Shown here: one piece after another, positions 9,126 through 18,303 of the stretch
How the letters are laid out: each line of letters begins with the position of its first letter
Numbering within the stretch: the first letter of the stretch is position 1
From: CAXBNB01 sp049115735
GTDB lineage: Bacteria > Bacteroidota > Bacteroidia > Cytophagales > Cyclobacteriaceae
Length of the DNA stretch: 64,000 nucleotides
Direction: 5' to 3'
NCBI GenBank assembly: GCA_049115735.1
Contig: JAGDZP010000012.1
Span: 62,001-126,000, forward strand
Position numbers and translations under genes: made by a program
The notes under the pieces: generated by a model
What the model saw: only the letters and a program-made list of their open reading frames with translations
Told to the model about the DNA's origin: nothing
Database searches by the model: none

Positions 9126-10604
9126 ATGAAAGCGAAAAATATATATATTGTATTGACATTTCTAATCCTGGCCACAGGATGTGAAGATATATTGACAGAG
9201 AAACCGACAAATTTTCTTTCCCCAGAAAATCTTAATAGCGTTGAGGGGGCAGAGGCCGTAGTGATTGCGGCGTATGATGGGCTTCAGAGTACGAACTATT
9301 ATAATGGACAATTTTGGGCCGGCCTGGCATATCAACATGATTTCGCATTTACACGCGGATCTCGAAATCCTCACGGATTTTATAACCTGGATACAAGAAA
9401 TATCGGCCGGATACAGGATGTCTGGGGCAGTATCTATTCATCCATAAACCGTGCAAACCTGATCATTAGTTCTTTTCCGGACCTTGCTTTTGATGAAGAA
9501 TTAAAAGGCCAATGGATTGCTGAAGCAAGGATCCTAAGAGCTTTACATTATTTCAACCTGGTTAGATGCTGGGGAGGGGTTCCCCTCCGTATTGAGCCAC
9601 TGGAGGACTTATCAAATACAGGGTTGGCTATTAGTACTGAAGCCGAAGTTTATGCTCAAATAGTTGCTGACCTCAATGAGGCTATTAATTCAAATTTCCT
9701 GCCTGAGAATTATGCATCTTCCCAATTGGGTCGGGCGAGTGTTCATGCCGCCCGCACACTGCTGGCACATGTTCATTTGACCATCGGTAATTGGGCAGAT
9801 GCTGCTGATCTGGCACAACAGGTGATCAATTCCGGCCAATTTCAGTTGGAACCTGATATGTATAGGATTTTTAGCCCTGAAGACGTAACCCATTCCGGTG
9901 ATATTTGGGCCATTAAATATGCCAGGGTGGATGGAATTGGTGCCAATTGGGCACTAAATTTTACGGCTGGCAGGGGAACTGGTTATGCTGCTAATACATG
10001 GTTTACAGTGTTAGGTATTCCAACTCACCCCATTATCGCCGATTGGGATGATAATGATGAAAGAAAGGCCCTCAATTTGTATGACACGGATCCCACAACT
10101 GTCGAAGGGAAGGCTCTTTCAGCGGCTGTGCCAATGTTGTTTAAAAAATTTATTGATAAAGACAATGTGAGCGGGAGCGGGCATGGTAATGATATGCCAT
10201 TATATCGTTACGCTGACGCCCTCCTGATTTTTGCGGAGGCAGATGCACGAGCAAAAGGCAGTGCGGGAGTTGAGGCTTACGCCGCTGCAAATCAAGTTAG
10301 AAGGAGGGCTTATGGGGTAGATATCAATACTCCTGCCCCAGGTATCGACCTGGAGGGGCTTTCGAATGATGATTTTATTGAGGCGATTATGGTGGAGCGG
10401 GCCCATGAATTCATACTGGAAGGCAAACGCTGGTTCGATCTCACCAGGAATGGTTTTGAATACACAACCCAGCAAATTACATCTTCTGGAGATTCCCGAA
10501 AATTAGAATTCTGGGGAGAAGAGGACATGCTTTGGCCAATACCCAGACAGGAAATAGATAACAACGACCTACTTACAGACACTGATCAAAACTCTGGATG
10601 GTAG
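9126..10604 (+). CDS. SusD-like glycan-binding lipoprotein (module A)
   Basis: The 492-residue protein has a lipoprotein signal ending in LATGC and the RagB/SusD pattern: EDILTEKPTNFLSPEN at the mature N terminus, a helical TPR-like segment (WIAEARILRALHYFNLVRCWGGVPL), and a C-terminal region with MVERAHEFILEGKRWFDLTRNG and LWPIPRQEID. SusD proteins cap the SusC barrel at the cell surface and capture oligosaccharides. The gene is 10 bases after susC and is followed by a strong terminator, which closes the core operon. Confidence 0.97.
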   Translation: MKAKNIYIVLTFLILATGCEDILTEKPTNFLSPENLNSVEGAEAVVIAAYDGLQSTNYYNGQFWAGLAYQHDFAFTRGSRNPHGFYNLDTRNIGRIQDVWGSIYSSINRANLIISSFPDLAFDEELKGQWIAEARILRALHYFNLVRCWGGVPLRIEPLEDLSNTGLAISTEAEVYAQIVADLNEAINSNFLPENYASSQLGRASVHAARTLLAHVHLTIGNWADAADLAQQVINSGQFQLEPDMYRIFSPEDVTHSGDIWAIKYARVDGIGANWALNFTAGRGTGYAANTWFTVLGIPTHPIIADWDDNDERKALNLYDTDPTTVEGKALSAAVPMLFKKFIDKDNVSGSGHGNDMPLYRYADALLIFAEADARAKGSAGVEAYAAANQVRRRAYGVDINTPAPGIDLEGLSNDDFIEAIMVERAHEFILEGKRWFDLTRNGFEYTTQQITSSGDSRKLEFWGEEDMLWPIPRQEIDNNDLLTDTDQNSGW

Positions 10605-10622
10605 CTTAGTACAAGACATAAT

Positions 10623-10680
10623 AATATGGATTCAAAGAGGCCAGAATTTAAGTGGCCTCTTTGAATCCATATTTTCTTTT
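10623..10680 (+). terminator. Strong intrinsic terminator after susD (module A)
   Basis: A perfect 21-base inverted repeat (10623-10643 with 10653-10673, nine-base loop) is followed by TTTCTTTTT. It lies 19 bases after the susD stop, so most transcription of the SusCD operon should end here. It is symmetric enough to act on both strands. Confidence 0.9.
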
Positions 10681-10747
10681 TACAAGCATTAGTGAATAAG
10701 AGTATTAATCTTTCTTCATTGATTCATTCAACCGTGTTTCTTGCCTA

Positions 10748-11887
10748 ATGTTGCAAAGTATTAATACATTCCTAATAGCCATATTGATTGGGTTTTCCAT
10801 TCCTGAGCGTGGTAATAATCATCAATACTTTCGAACACCGTTTGAGAGTGGTGAGTCGATCTTTATTGGCCTAAGCCCCGAGGATTTTCCATCCGCTTTT
10901 GATTCGGTGTATTTATTTATTGATGATCGATCACTTCCAAAATTTTACTATCAGGACATTTTTACACCCGTTTGCGAAGACAACAGTTGCAAGCCAGTGT
11001 ATATAACATTGATGTGGGATTTGCTGGGTAATTATCGGGACTACCGCGTTGATCCGAAATGGCCATTAACTAAAATAGATCATTTGCCATTTTCTGATGA
11101 AGAGTATGAAAAGTTACATTTGGTACTGGCGGATGATCATTCGATTTTAAGTTCATATACTAAGAAGAATATTGCTGAGTTATATGCGTCTTCAAAAAAC
11201 AACAACATTGATGATGTTGATGCAGTTTCAGGTGCAACACCTCAATATATAAAGGATCAAACAATAGAAGGGGCATTGTACACTTGCCATACCTTATGGA
11301 ATTTATGTCGGGGCAAAATCAGTGAGCAATTATTGAATCATACAGAAAATCATCTTTTGAATGATGACTTAATACATCAAATGATTTTATCAGGTGAGTT
11401 GAAATTAATAGAATTTGCTTTCCAACATTTGACTTCATTTGGAGACCCTGGATTTCATGCTGAAATTATTGAAGTCATTCAAAATAGTGATCAGATAACC
11501 GCCAGTCAAATAATCCACTATTTACCAAAAAAACTGGTCGAGGAGAGTGATTTCAATCTCCAATTATGGGATGTATTCGATCGCGTCCATTTCCTCTCTC
11601 AGAGACAGATCTTAGATCAATTTACGCATTGTAAACAGCTATCTGACAAACTGTTACTTGATTTGATATTGCACACTGAAGAGGCTAAAGAAAGTCAGTT
11701 TGTTCAAATTCTGAAAATCATTTTAAATCAATCCGATATTCCAGAAAACGGTGATCAACTATTGGCGGAAATTACCAAAAAAAGAAAGGAAAGTCTAAGT
11801 GGAGCAGTAGTTATACTCCTTAGACATGCTGAATTTAACCGCAGAAATAAAGATCTGATAAACAGAATTCTCAAAATATTAGAATAA
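10748..11887 (+). CDS. Exported protein with SGAT flavin-attachment-like motif (paralogue of 38062-39219)
   Basis: The 379-residue protein starts with a hydrophobic export signal. A conserved region holds a Cys pair (C76 and C81) followed by an ITLMWDLLGNYRDY segment, then D158-AV-SGAT at residues 158-164. D-x-x-[ST]-G-A-T is the site where ApbE links FMN to threonine in NqrC/RnfG-type domains, so T164 could carry FMN. That is inference: the fold is not otherwise a clear FMN_bind match. The remaining C-terminal half is helical and resembles HEAT-type repeats. A paralogue with the same Cys pair and SGAT motif sits beside another FAD oxidoreductase at 38062. The next gene starts one base after its stop. 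No family name is known to me. Confidence 0.7.
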   Translation: MLQSINTFLIAILIGFSIPERGNNHQYFRTPFESGESIFIGLSPEDFPSAFDSVYLFIDDRSLPKFYYQDIFTPVCEDNSCKPVYITLMWDLLGNYRDYRVDPKWPLTKIDHLPFSDEEYEKLHLVLADDHSILSSYTKKNIAELYASSKNNNIDDVDAVSGATPQYIKDQTIEGALYTCHTLWNLCRGKISEQLLNHTENHLLNDDLIHQMILSGELKLIEFAFQHLTSFGDPGFHAEIIEVIQNSDQITASQIIHYLPKKLVEESDFNLQLWDVFDRVHFLSQRQILDQFTHCKQLSDKLLLDLILHTEEAKESQFVQILKIILNQSDIPENGDQLLAEITKKRKESLSGAVVILLRHAEFNRRNKDLINRILKILE

Positions 11888-11888
11888 G

Positions 11889-13130
11889 ATGAAACACATA
11901 TTAATAGTTCTATTCATAAGCATCCTCGCGAATTTTAACCTGTTGGCAGGCGATTCAACACTTATAGATCTCAGTGGCCGGTGGTTTTGGGAAGGAAGGG
12001 GAATAAATACCAATAACAACGGGAATGGCCGAATTGTAATTGAACTCGAGCAAAAAGGGGATAAACTGGTTGGCAACCTGGTTCAATTAAATGGGCCCAG
12101 TGCATCAGCTGAAGTTAGCGATATGCCTTTGATGAATAAACCATTGTTCTCCAAATCATCACATTTGGCTGCTACAATAGAAGGAGAAATTTTGGGGCCT
12201 GCCTCTGGGAACGATAACCAACTCGTTATTCTTAAACGATTTCAGAAAGATAAAAGCCATATGGCCATTTTCACAGGAAACCATTCAATCGGGCCTGAGG
12301 GAGAATTTATTGATGGTTACTTTGTTAATACCTGGGGACTAGGAAACAGAGGTTGGTTTGTCATGCATAAAATGGTCGATGAGGATGAAAGTGTTTACGA
12401 TAAAGACAGAAAAGAAATACAAAATATGGTGGAAACATTTGAAAAGAGTATAAAAGAAAAGGACAGTGAAAGCTTTTTAAATCTTTATATTTCAGATAAC
12501 GCCCCTGTCAGTAATCCCAAAAAAACGAAAAGCGCCAAACTTTTTATGGAAAGTCTGGCAAAATATGAAAATCCGGAAGAGACTTTTCATTCCACTTTTG
12601 TAAACATAAATAAAAAGCTGGCCATATTAAAAGGTAGATATCATTGGGCAGAAAACGGGGAGAAGAAAGGAGAAGGTGATGTTATCTGGCTTTTGAAAAA
12701 GACAAAAGAAGGGTGGAAAATAATCCATCATGCCTGGGAAGGAATGAATAAAAAAATGGGAAACCAGTTAAACAGTGATCGGGAAGAAATAATTGCCATG
12801 TGCAAGCTATATGCAAAGTGTGTTGAAGAAAAAAATACGGAAGAATTTAAGTCTTTATATTATTCAGATGATACACCCATAACCAATCCTGGGAAGACTA
12901 TTGAAGCTGTAGAATTCATAAAATGGTTACAAACATATGAACAACCTGGTGAGACCCTTCACAACATTGTAATTAACGAAAATGGAAATTTGGCAACCAT
13001 GAATGCGCGATTTCACTGGTTTGAAAATGGAGAGAGAAAAGGTCAAGGACAACAGATTTGGTTGTTGAAGAAGATTGACGGGAAATGGAAAATTATCCAC
13101 CAACTGTGGCAGGGACTAAAAGAAGCTTAA
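11889..13130 (+). CDS. Secreted lipocalin-like plus double NTF2-like (SnoaL/DUF4440) protein
   Basis: After a signal peptide (ending near LLAGDS), residues about 25-165 form a beta-rich domain opening with LSGRWFWEGRG, as in lipocalin-like domains. Two copies of an NTF2-like domain follow (about 175-290 and 300-413). Both share the pattern ISDNAPVSNPKKTKS / YSDDTPITNPGKTIE, an RYHWAENGEKKGEG / RFHWFENGERKGQG core and a WKIIHHAWEG / WKIIHQLWQG end, so an internal duplication is clear. NTF2-like domains bind small ligands or act as simple enzymes; the function here is unknown. It is coupled to the SGAT gene before it and lies 103 bases before the double FAD oxidoreductase. Confidence 0.7.
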   Translation: MKHILIVLFISILANFNLLAGDSTLIDLSGRWFWEGRGINTNNNGNGRIVIELEQKGDKLVGNLVQLNGPSASAEVSDMPLMNKPLFSKSSHLAATIEGEILGPASGNDNQLVILKRFQKDKSHMAIFTGNHSIGPEGEFIDGYFVNTWGLGNRGWFVMHKMVDEDESVYDKDRKEIQNMVETFEKSIKEKDSESFLNLYISDNAPVSNPKKTKSAKLFMESLAKYENPEETFHSTFVNINKKLAILKGRYHWAENGEKKGEGDVIWLLKKTKEGWKIIHHAWEGMNKKMGNQLNSDREEIIAMCKLYAKCVEEKNTEEFKSLYYSDDTPITNPGKTIEAVEFIKWLQTYEQPGETLHNIVINENGNLATMNARFHWFENGERKGQGQQIWLLKKIDGKWKIIHQLWQGLKEA

Positions 13131-13233
13131 AACTGCAGTGGTTGAAATGCAACCTCCCTGGTTATTAATTTATAAGGGCAAATTACCGTGAAATAAAATT
13201 TTAAGTGTTGAAATATATTATAAATCACAAAAT

Positions 13234-16200
13234 ATGAAAAAACAAAGAACAAAATCTGGAGATATTAGCCGCCGGGAGTTCATTAAAATTACGGGAGCTT
13301 CATCTATTGCACTCTTAGCTACCCCGGTCATTTCCGGTAACCTAATTGCAGGCAATGCCAAAAATGAAGAATATGCACATTTTGCAAATGTCAGCATACC
13401 TGTATTGAAAAAGTGTGATGTAGTGATTGTGGGAGGAGGTTTTGCAGGGGTGTCAGCTGCTGTAAAATTTGCAAAGGCAGGAAAAAAAGTTGTAGTGGTC
13501 GACCGAAGGATCTACTTAGGTAGGGAGGTCAATGCTGAGTACCGACCTTGGTTTGATATTGATAAGAAAAAAGAGCCATTACCTGAATTTATGCAGGCGT
13601 GTATTGATCCGGAAACGCCTCAACCTGATTCATCAAAAAAGCTTTTGCGGTTTGATTTTGTAAAAAGAAGCCTCGAAAATACGCTTTTTGAGAATGGGGT
13701 AGAAATCGTCTATGTGAGCAATGTTGTTCAAGTGATAGCAGACGGAAACCAATTGCAGGGAGTAATAATTGGTAATAAGTCGGGAAGACAAGCGATCCTG
13801 TCAAAAATGGTTGTTGACTGTACTGAAACAGCTTCAGTTGTGCACTTGACCAATCAGAAATTTCTCGACAATACAGCAACTGCCACATATTCAAGAATCC
13901 TTGAGTATACACATGTTAAACCTATCACATCAAAAACAATTGGTGTTCCTTCAGAACTAAAAATTAAGAATGACAAAGTAACTATTCAACAAGGGTATAG
14001 AGGAGATAACCACTACTATATTGATTGTCCGGTCGAATTCAATAACCCGAAATTTGATGCAAAGTCAGTTACAAATCGTGAGGCCGAGGCGTGGGAAAAG
14101 TCACTGGAGGTGGCAAAGTATCTTTATCAAAATGTTCCGGAGTTTAAAGATTCCTATTTTACAAACTCCGCATATCAACTAAAAGGAATATACACGCCAC
14201 AAATGGTTGATATGAATTATTCAAACAAACAACAATACCTGAATGAGAAGGTAGCTGTCAGTAATAAAAAAATAGCATTAGGATCATTTGCAACCAGCTT
14301 TTCCAACTTATTCTGTATTAGCGAAGCAGCCATTTTAAGTGAAAAACAAACTAATGATCTTAAAAAACCAATTGGTGCTTGTGAGTTCAGTACATCAGTA
14401 TCTGAGCGTTTATTAAAGAATTGGTCGTTGTTGGCCTGTGAAAAGGAAGTAGAAATTACTGAGGAATCAGAAAAGGATTTTTCTCTTAATAGCGCATCCT
14501 TAAAAGAAAAATACAGCCCCCAACAAGGAAAACCTTACAGCAGAATTCGGGTGGGTAGTGAAAAACTTCCAGTGATCGAGGAAGTAGAAGTCTTAGTGAT
14601 AGGTGGAGGAACGAGTGGAGCACCTGCTACCTATACAGCTGCGAAAGAAGGTAAGAAGACTATGGTAGTGGAAATGAATCCCGGTTTTGGCGGAACGGGA
14701 ACTTATGGAGCTGTCCAAAGTTACTGGGGGCCTGGGGATTATTACGGGCTTACCGCCGAACACATTCAGAAAACCACAGAAATCAATAAAAGTTTTTCCA
14801 ACGTCTTCAAGGATAATGGTAATGGGCTATGGAATGTGCAGGCCAAATTAGCCATGTGGCTTGAACAGATAAGAACAGCAGGAGCCCAGATCGTATGGAA
14901 TTCGTTTGTAATAGGAGTAATTATGGATGAAAATAAAGTGATCGGTGCAGTGATCTCTTCTCCACAGGGTGTTTTTGCAGTCAAATCAAAAGTAATTATA
15001 GATGCATCAGGAGATGGGGATGTTGCTGCGTTCGCTGGCGCACCTTATGTCTTTGGTTCAGAGCATGATCAAGTGCCACTTTGGTATGCGCTAAGAAAAC
15101 AAAAAGCTCCAGGACCTTCGCTTAGCGCTTTTGAAAGTACTGTTGATGTTACCAATGTTGAAGATTATACGCGTTCCGTTCATGTTGGCGTAAGAACCGG
15201 AGGGGATAACTTGCATGATCATCAACCTTATCTGGCCCCTCGGGAATCCAGACACATACTGGGAGATGTTGTTACAACGCTTACAGACAATTTAACTTAC
15301 AAAGAATGGGAAGATGTGATTAACATTCACAGGGCAAACACGGACATGAAAGGGTATCATAGTTCAGATTGGTTCAGAATCGGGCTGATACCTCCAAACT
15401 TACCCATGGAACTACCTTATAGAGCCCTTATTCCTAAGGGAGTTGAGAATCTTATCATTTCAGGTAAGGCATTTTCTACACAGCATGATGCAGCATCAGC
15501 AATGCGTATGCAACCCGATTTGGAGAACCTTGGGGGGATCACAGCGCTAGCTGCAGTTCAGTCGATAAACGATAAGGTCCAAATACGGAATATCAATGTA
15601 AAAGAACTACAGAAGGAACTGGTGAGTAGAAAAATACTACCCGAAAAAGTTTTGAAAAGGTCGATAAAAGCCAGGAATTATTCAGCAGAAGACGTAAGAG
15701 GCTGGGTAGGGAAATTTGAAATTGATACTCCATTTAAATCTCTTAGCAATACCGAAATGAGTGTATTGAGGTATGATCGAATACCTTTTGTAGAGGTTTG
15801 CACATCATCTTCAGAAATCGCGATTCCTGTTCTTCAAGAAGAATTAGAAAGCAGCACAGGTGAGATGAACATACGGATAGCCCTTGCCCTGGCAATGCAT
15901 GGATCAGATAGTAGTGCATTGGTGATATACAATGAAATTGAGAGACAATTAAGTTCTGGTATATTACCGGAATTGAAAGAAGTAGTAAGACATTCAGGAG
16001 GAAGTGATAAAACCCCACCTGATCAAGGTGCTGCACCAATTTGTGCAAACCTGATCTATGCTCTTGGCATGACCCGTAGCGATCTAAATTTGTTTGCTAT
16101 TGAAATGGTATCGGAAATCTTCAAAGCGGATTCTATGGATGATTTTCACAGCAAGGATCAAGCACTGTTTTTTTATGTGGATGCCGTGTCATATGCAGCA

Positions 16201-16557
16201 GGGTTATTAGGTAACAAAAAATGTATTCCGTTTTTAAAAAGAATTCATTCCAATAAATTCTTAAATAATCAATCATTGAAGAAGGGTGTTGAGGAAACTT
16301 ATGTCTTCGAGCGACTGGCTATGATGGAAATTATTTTGGGAAGAGCTTTAGCACGAAGTGGGAGTGCTGAGGGCTATAAGGTGCTTATTGAATACCTTGA
16401 TGATATGAGAGCTGTATTGGCAGGGTTTGCACATATTTCACTCGTCAAAGTAACCAATGAGGACTTTGGAAAAGACAAGGACAAGTGGAAAAACTGGCTT
16501 AGAAGAAATGAAATTAACCTGACGCCTGTTGCGCTCACCGAGCGTCCAATAGGTTGA
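13234..16557 (+). CDS. Tat-exported double FAD-dependent oxidoreductase with HEAT-like tail
   Basis: The 1107-residue protein begins with a twin-arginine signal (SRREFIKITGASS). It holds two FAD-binding Rossmann cores of the FAD_oxidored type: VVIVGGGFAGVSAA at about residues 63-76 and VLVIGGGTSGAPA near residue 450. Each is followed by its own substrate-domain-like region; the second includes DASGDGDVAAFAG and a late ISGKAF...AMRMQPD motif typical of the family. The last 270 residues look like alpha-helical HEAT repeats. Related single-module proteins are common in polysaccharide loci but their substrates are mostly unknown. The Tat signal implies folded export with bound flavin. It follows the SGAT and NTF2-like genes and precedes a sulfatase. 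A redox step on a sugar is inferred. Confidence 0.85.
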   Translation: MKKQRTKSGDISRREFIKITGASSIALLATPVISGNLIAGNAKNEEYAHFANVSIPVLKKCDVVIVGGGFAGVSAAVKFAKAGKKVVVVDRRIYLGREVNAEYRPWFDIDKKKEPLPEFMQACIDPETPQPDSSKKLLRFDFVKRSLENTLFENGVEIVYVSNVVQVIADGNQLQGVIIGNKSGRQAILSKMVVDCTETASVVHLTNQKFLDNTATATYSRILEYTHVKPITSKTIGVPSELKIKNDKVTIQQGYRGDNHYYIDCPVEFNNPKFDAKSVTNREAEAWEKSLEVAKYLYQNVPEFKDSYFTNSAYQLKGIYTPQMVDMNYSNKQQYLNEKVAVSNKKIALGSFATSFSNLFCISEAAILSEKQTNDLKKPIGACEFSTSVSERLLKNWSLLACEKEVEITEESEKDFSLNSASLKEKYSPQQGKPYSRIRVGSEKLPVIEEVEVLVIGGGTSGAPATYTAAKEGKKTMVVEMNPGFGGTGTYGAVQSYWGPGDYYGLTAEHIQKTTEINKSFSNVFKDNGNGLWNVQAKLAMWLEQIRTAGAQIVWNSFVIGVIMDENKVIGAVISSPQGVFAVKSKVIIDASGDGDVAAFAGAPYVFGSEHDQVPLWYALRKQKAPGPSLSAFESTVDVTNVEDYTRSVHVGVRTGGDNLHDHQPYLAPRESRHILGDVVTTLTDNLTYKEWEDVINIHRANTDMKGYHSSDWFRIGLIPPNLPMELPYRALIPKGVENLIISGKAFSTQHDAASAMRMQPDLENLGGITALAAVQSINDKVQIRNINVKELQKELVSRKILPEKVLKRSIKARNYSAEDVRGWVGKFEIDTPFKSLSNTEMSVLRYDRIPFVEVCTSSSEIAIPVLQEELESSTGEMNIRIALALAMHGSDSSALVIYNEIERQLSSGILPELKEVVRHSGGSDKTPPDQGAAPICANLIYALGMTRSDLNLFAIEMVSEIFKADSMDDFHSKDQALFFYVDAVSYAAGLLGNKKCIPFLKRIHSNKFLNNQSLKKGVEETYVFERLAMMEIILGRALARSGSAEGYKVLIEYLDDMRAVLAGFAHISLVKVTNEDFGKDKDKWKNWLRRNEINLTPVALTERPIG

Positions 16558-16578
16558 GTATTTGAGCAAGGAGTAATG

Positions 16579-16746
16579 CTCTACTGGTCGGAAAATCAAA
16601 TTTCAGATTTCTATCATCGTGCCCTTGTTGTGTCTTTTGACCAACAAGCTAACCACAGTGTATTTTACTTGTGCCACAGGCATCACCATGTGGTTGGTGA
16701 CAACACAGAACAAGAGCGTAGATCGGAAATTTGATTTTCCGTAGAG
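16579..16746. repeat. Long imperfect palindrome (MITE-like) between oxidoreductase and sulfatase
   Basis: A perfect 16-base inverted repeat (16589-16604 with 16726-16741) is extended outward by CTCTAC/GTAGAG and inward by matching CTTGTT...ACCACA stretches, giving arms of about 75-85 bases around a short centre near 16670. The whole intergenic space would fold into one long hairpin. No coding frame is convincing. It could be a small non-autonomous mobile element or a processing signal in the mRNA. Confidence 0.75.
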
Positions 16747-16811
16747 TATTTTTCCTTTTATAGGATAGAATAAAACAATCACTTGATAACAAAAAAATCT
16801 AAAAAAATATA

Positions 16812-18146
16812 ATGAATACACTTTTAAAATTTCCCGCGGTACTAATGACTTGCACACTTCTTGCCATGTCATGCAAAGTTATTGCCCAAGAGGAAAAACC
16901 TAATATAATTTTGATTTTCACTGATGACCTTGGTATTGAAGCGCTTAAGCCATACGGAGGATATTCAACCGTAACACCTAATATTGATAAGTTGGCCGAA
17001 GAAGGTATGCTTTTTACACATCTTTTCGCAAACCCTGCATGCTCTCCCTCCAGGGCTGAAATATTGACCGGGACATATCCATCGGATAATGGCATCAGGC
17101 ATGTATTAGCTCAGTTCAAGGATGACACTTTTCTCAATCCTAATGAGTATAAAAGCTTTGCTAATCAATTGAGGGATGGAGGGTATGCCACAGCTATAGC
17201 AGGAAAATGGAATATCTCCTATTTCGAGAAGAACAATACTGTAAAAGATTTTGGGTTTGATGAATATTGCCTCTGGCAAATGTATGATCGAAATGGATTT
17301 AAGCGATCACGATATTATCAGCCATATTTTAGGATCAACGATCGTATTGTAGAGGAAGACATTGCAGATAGATTTGGTCCGGATGTTATGGGTGATTTCC
17401 TTGTGGATTTTATCAAAAGAAACAAAGAAAAGCCTTTTTTGGCATATTATCCTTCAATGCTTGTCCATACGCCCTATGTGCATATTCCTAGCCACCCTGA
17501 AGCTGAAAATGCACCTGACAAGCAACAGCTCAGTGGGGCGGAATGTTTCCCTGAAATGCTGAACTATCTTGATAAAAACGTGGGTCGTTTGATGAAAACG
17601 GTGCAGGATTTAGGTATTAGCGATAATACCATATTTATTTTTTGTGCGGATAATGGTACTCACTGGCCCGTAAAATCTATTTTCGGTGAAGAGAAAATTG
17701 AAGTTTCAGGTGGAAAAATGACTATGACTGATCGTGGTTCCAGAGTACCACTGATAGTAAGATGGCCAAATAAAGTTAAGCCTGGTACAAGGAACGATGA
17801 TTTAATTGAATTAGCTGATTTCCTTCCGACTTTATGTGAAATGGCTTCAGCACCACTACCGCAGCAATCCATTAGAGGGACAAGCTTTCTTCCCCAGTTA
17901 CTTGGCAAAAAAGGGAATCCAAAGCAATGGGTTCATGTTGAATATAAGGAGAATAGACAAATTAGAACAAGGGACTGGATCTATAATAATAAGGATGAGC
18001 TTATAAAAGTTAACGAGGTTGGAGAACCAGAAAATAATCCTGAAAAAGCTGGAACTCATCAGAAAAAGCGTAACGAACTGGGAAAAATACTTGATGATCT
18101 TATCAATGACAGTTATAGTTCAGCATCAGGCAATAAAGATCGTTGA
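16812..18146 (+). CDS. Family S1 sulfatase (secreted)
   Basis: The 444-residue protein has an N-terminal export signal (with a cysteine at 21, possibly a lipoprotein), then the sulfatase start PNIILIFTDDLG with metal-binding D38-D39, and the formylglycine motif C77-S-P-S-R. A FIFCADNGTHWP segment gives the second metal site. C77 must be oxidised to formylglycine by a maturase not seen in this window. Sulfatases of this family remove sulfate esters from polysaccharide fragments. The last two codons (CGT TGA) fall inside a 99-base repeat found again in front of cstA, so cstA was probably once the direct downstream neighbour. Confidence 0.95.
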   Translation: MNTLLKFPAVLMTCTLLAMSCKVIAQEEKPNIILIFTDDLGIEALKPYGGYSTVTPNIDKLAEEGMLFTHLFANPACSPSRAEILTGTYPSDNGIRHVLAQFKDDTFLNPNEYKSFANQLRDGGYATAIAGKWNISYFEKNNTVKDFGFDEYCLWQMYDRNGFKRSRYYQPYFRINDRIVEEDIADRFGPDVMGDFLVDFIKRNKEKPFLAYYPSMLVHTPYVHIPSHPEAENAPDKQQLSGAECFPEMLNYLDKNVGRLMKTVQDLGISDNTIFIFCADNGTHWPVKSIFGEEKIEVSGGKMTMTDRGSRVPLIVRWPNKVKPGTRNDDLIELADFLPTLCEMASAPLPQQSIRGTSFLPQLLGKKGNPKQWVHVEYKENRQIRTRDWIYNNKDELIKVNEVGEPENNPEKAGTHQKKRNELGKILDDLINDSYSSASGNKDR

Positions 18147-18239
18147 CCCTCTAGTCCATTAGTATTGTATGGTATGAATATTTCAAGAAGAATTAATAAC
18201 CTCTAGACCTTTTCTATCAATTATGATCACATTTTGTAT
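18141..18239. repeat. 99-base direct repeat, left copy (sulfatase end to cstA start)
   Basis: This copy matches 24014-24112 at 95 of 99 bases with no gaps. It starts in the last two codons of the sulfatase at 16812 and ends a few codons into a remnant of the cstA start (ATG at 18223 reading M-I-T-F-C-I, then diverging). The two copies are 5873 bases apart and bound a block of three glycan genes plus a truncated gene. Confidence 0.93.
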
Positions 18240-18303
18240 AGTCATAGTTTTCTTTAACCAAACAGATATTCCTGTTTAAATCTTAACAATTAATCTTTTG
18301 AAC

